This document shows positions 21,195-22,620 of a stretch of 22,620 nucleotides of DNA, one piece after another. A program made the position numbers and the translations under genes. This DNA is from Caryophanales bacterium UBA7642. GTDB lineage: Bacteria > Bacillota_I > Bacilli_A > RFN20 > CAG-288. The notes beneath the pieces are model-generated. The model searched no databases and was not told the DNA's origin. It worked only from the letters and a program-made list of their open reading frames with translations. The stretch lies in NCBI GenBank assembly GCA_002483745.1, contig DLIM01000036.1:1-22620 (forward strand). Direction: 5' to 3'. Position 1 is the first letter of the stretch. Every line of letters begins with the position of its first letter.

Positions 21195-22154
21195 ATGAAT
21201 GATGAAGAAAGAAATGTTCTGACGATTGTCACTTTATCTAGAATCGTAGAAGCCACTTTATGGTATTGCTTGCCTGCAAGAGACGCTAACGGCTTCTCTA
21301 AATCGGAAAGAGATAACCGTGGCAGTGCTTTAAAAGCTTTGACAGGTGAAGGCTCTCCTTTTGATATGAATTGCCGTAATAATGGCAAGGCTGGAGCCGA
21401 TCTTTATGAGGATATGGGCTACTTCATCGAGGATGTCTATGGCGATCCTGGCCGTATTGTCTCGGTTGATATTCAAGGCAAGGTTAATGTTGAGCCTTCT
21501 TTGATTGTTGAATTATTTACTACCATCGTTAAACTGAGAGCTTATTTAGAAGCTTTCGTTAACTCTGGCATGAAATTCCTTCAGGATAAGAATAAGCTGG
21601 AACCCGAATTTGCTGATTTAATCAAGAACGATAATCTTTACTATCATTCCTTTGGCGGAAAAATCAGCTGTATTCTTATCTCCCACAAGTTTATTGAATT
21701 GAATGATGCCGCTAATGTCTATTCTCAGGCCTATTCAAAGAACCACGGCGGAATCAATCCCCACACTGATCCTGAATTCAATGTCCGTGATGATCCTTCC
21801 TTCCGTATGATTGAAAACGAATTCCATACTCTTAACCAGGATATGGTTACCGTCTTAAACTCCTATAATGATAATGAAGACTTCAAGTATGCTAGAGAAC
21901 AGGTCTACTCTGATTGTGAAATCTTCTCTGGCAAGAAGAAGACGACTGATGTCAATGCTTTCTTTAAGTTCTTTGATGGTTACTTTGATAACATTCTCTC
22001 TACTGTCCAAGGACCTTTGAATCAGCAGTTTACTAAAGTAGGTAATGAGCTTAATGAATTCCAAAAAGCCGAGAACGAAAGATTATCTAAGGAAAATGCT
22101 CAAAAGGCTGCTACTGAGGCTACTAGCCCAAGCAGTGAAAAGAAGGGAGACTAA
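21195..22154 (+). CDS. uncharacterised soluble helical protein, 319 aa
   Basis: I do not recognise a family. There is no signal peptide or membrane segment, and the sequence is mainly helical. The N-terminal 120 residues contain RIVEATLWYCLP, a polar loop (about 36-68) with CRNNGKAGADLYEDMGYFIEDVYGDPGR, then helix LIVELFTTIVKLRAYLEAF. The middle has a SFGGKISCILISHKFIELNDAANVYSQAYSKNHGGINPH segment. The last 45 residues are a charged coiled-coil-like stretch (VGNELNEFQKAENERLSKEN) and a low-complexity Ala/Thr/Ser/Lys tail. It has its own promoter and strong GAGGT. It is 2 bases from the following membrane protein gene, whose Shine-Dalgarno (GGGAGA) lies within this gene's last codons, so the two are co-translated and probably work together. 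Confidence 0.85.
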   Translation: MNDEERNVLTIVTLSRIVEATLWYCLPARDANGFSKSERDNRGSALKALTGEGSPFDMNCRNNGKAGADLYEDMGYFIEDVYGDPGRIVSVDIQGKVNVEPSLIVELFTTIVKLRAYLEAFVNSGMKFLQDKNKLEPEFADLIKNDNLYYHSFGGKISCILISHKFIELNDAANVYSQAYSKNHGGINPHTDPEFNVRDDPSFRMIENEFHTLNQDMVTVLNSYNDNEDFKYAREQVYSDCEIFSGKKKTTDVNAFFKFFDGYFDNILSTVQGPLNQQFTKVGNELNEFQKAENERLSKENAQKAATEATSPSSEKKGD

Positions 22155-22156
22155 CG

Positions 22157-22591
22157 ATGAGTACTGTAATGGAAAATGACAAGAAGGCTATGAAGCAAAG
22201 CCATCGTCCTATCTTCATCTCTGAAATCGTTTGGTATTCTATTTTTGCTGTCATCTGGGTTACTGGACTAGTTCTAGCTATCTTGGGTGTCTGTGCCTAC
22301 AATGTCGGCACTTTAGCTAACAATCCTTTATATGATGCCCAGAAAGGTTTAGCTGCCGCCTTTGGCGGAAAAGGTGTCGCTGACTTTAGAATTGTCGGTT
22401 CCTGCTTCATGATTGTAGCTATGATTGGCTTCTTGATTGCTATCTACATCTACACTAATAAGATTTCTGAGAAGAAAGCTCAGGAAAAACGTTATCAGGA
22501 ACGTATGCGTATCTTAATGGCCGGTGATGAAGAAAAGGCTCCTGCTAAGACTGATACTACTGCTGCTGCCCCCACTCCTTCAAAGAAGTAG
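22157..22591 (+). CDS. uncharacterised two-TM membrane protein, 144 aa
   Basis: No family recognised. Two hydrophobic segments, about residues 22-46 (EIVWYSIFAVIWVTGLVLAIL and on) and 77-98 (FRIVGSCFMIVAMIGFLIAIYIYT). They flank a loop of about 30 residues with small and Gly residues (YDAQKGLAAAFGGKGVADF). A basic helical tail follows (KISEKKAQEKRYQERMRILM), then a low-complexity Ala/Thr/Pro/Lys end. By the positive-inside rule both ends face the cytoplasm. The tail composition resembles the end of the partner encoded just upstream. The gene starts two bases after the partner stop and ends 29 bases before the window edge, so further genes of the operon may follow. Confidence 0.83.
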   Translation: MSTVMENDKKAMKQSHRPIFISEIVWYSIFAVIWVTGLVLAILGVCAYNVGTLANNPLYDAQKGLAAAFGGKGVADFRIVGSCFMIVAMIGFLIAIYIYTNKISEKKAQEKRYQERMRILMAGDEEKAPAKTDTTAAAPTPSKK

Positions 22592-22620
22592 TTGCTGTAT
22601 TAATTAATAGAAAGCTCTCC

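Noticed and set aside
1..22620. TGA-as-Trp genetic code
   Set aside because: All reading frames close without TGA readthrough, Trp is TGG, and TGA at 16743-16745 is a real stop.
1..22620. Mobile elements, CRISPR arrays, prophage or defence systems
   Set aside because: No transposase, integrase, regular repeat array or defence-type domain was found in any frame.

Overview
This is a chromosomal window from an AT-rich Bacillota-type bacterium. Several genes are typical of that phylum: the delta subunit of RNA polymerase, a long-form ribosome hibernation factor, a DtxR/MntR-type metal regulator, NrnA and a family I pyrophosphatase. The standard code is used: TGA is a stop (at 16743-16745) although nearly all other stops are TAA or TAG, so this is not a mycoplasma-type code. 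Single-copy MEP isoprenoid genes, a PduL-type phosphotransacylase, an orphan RnfD/NqrB-like protein and several lineage-specific proteins suggest an uncultured gut lineage near Erysipelotrichia or the RF39/Tenericutes-like Bacilli. That placement is inference. No mobile element, phage gene, CRISPR array or toxin-antitoxin pair was seen.

Layout. (1) 1-2568, plus strand: the 3' part of ispF, then argS and rpoE, ended by a terminator. (2) 2631-5955, plus strand: nrnA, a CysQ-like phosphatase and a lipoprotein 5'-nucleotidase form a nucleotide-turnover run between two terminators. (3) 6002-7838, minus strand: a transaldolase with its own promoter, and an operon of a LemA-like membrane protein and inorganic pyrophosphatase. 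(4) 7957-10019, plus strand: ispD, with an apparently leaderless start, and pgi, whose promoter is overlapped by an inverted repeat. (5) 10170-10730: five tRNA genes (Val, Tyr, Gln, Lys, Leu), all with encoded CCA, between a clear promoter and a strong terminator. (6) 10807-12136: a metal-dependent regulator convergent with a serine hydrolase. (7) 12383-14551, plus strand: an Nfu-type Fe-S scaffold with an unusual tail, then PduL coupled to a zinc phospholipase C-like protein. (8) 14870-16369: an unrecognised 115-aa protein behind a leader of about 80 nt, then the orphan RnfD/NqrB-like membrane protein. (9) 16476-19438: TSCPD-domain protein, metK and an arginine/lysine/ornithine decarboxylase-like enzyme in one tight operon. 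(10) 19595-22591: hpf, a HAD phosphatase, and a translationally coupled pair of unrecognised genes (soluble plus two-TM membrane protein).

The genes are mostly housekeeping: isoprenoid precursors, sugar-phosphate metabolism (tal, pgi), PPi and pAp clearance, SAM and probably polyamine supply, and translation. The most promising unknowns are the gene pair at 21195-22591, the RnfD/NqrB-like orphan whose flavin-attachment motifs look altered, the divergent PduL, and control elements in the intergenic regions: palindromes at the rpoE and pgi promoters and an attenuator-like structure upstream of nfu. Two habits recur. Several promoters are of the extended -10 type without a clear -35. Several genes lack a Shine-Dalgarno sequence, and three of these have A-rich segments just before the ATG.
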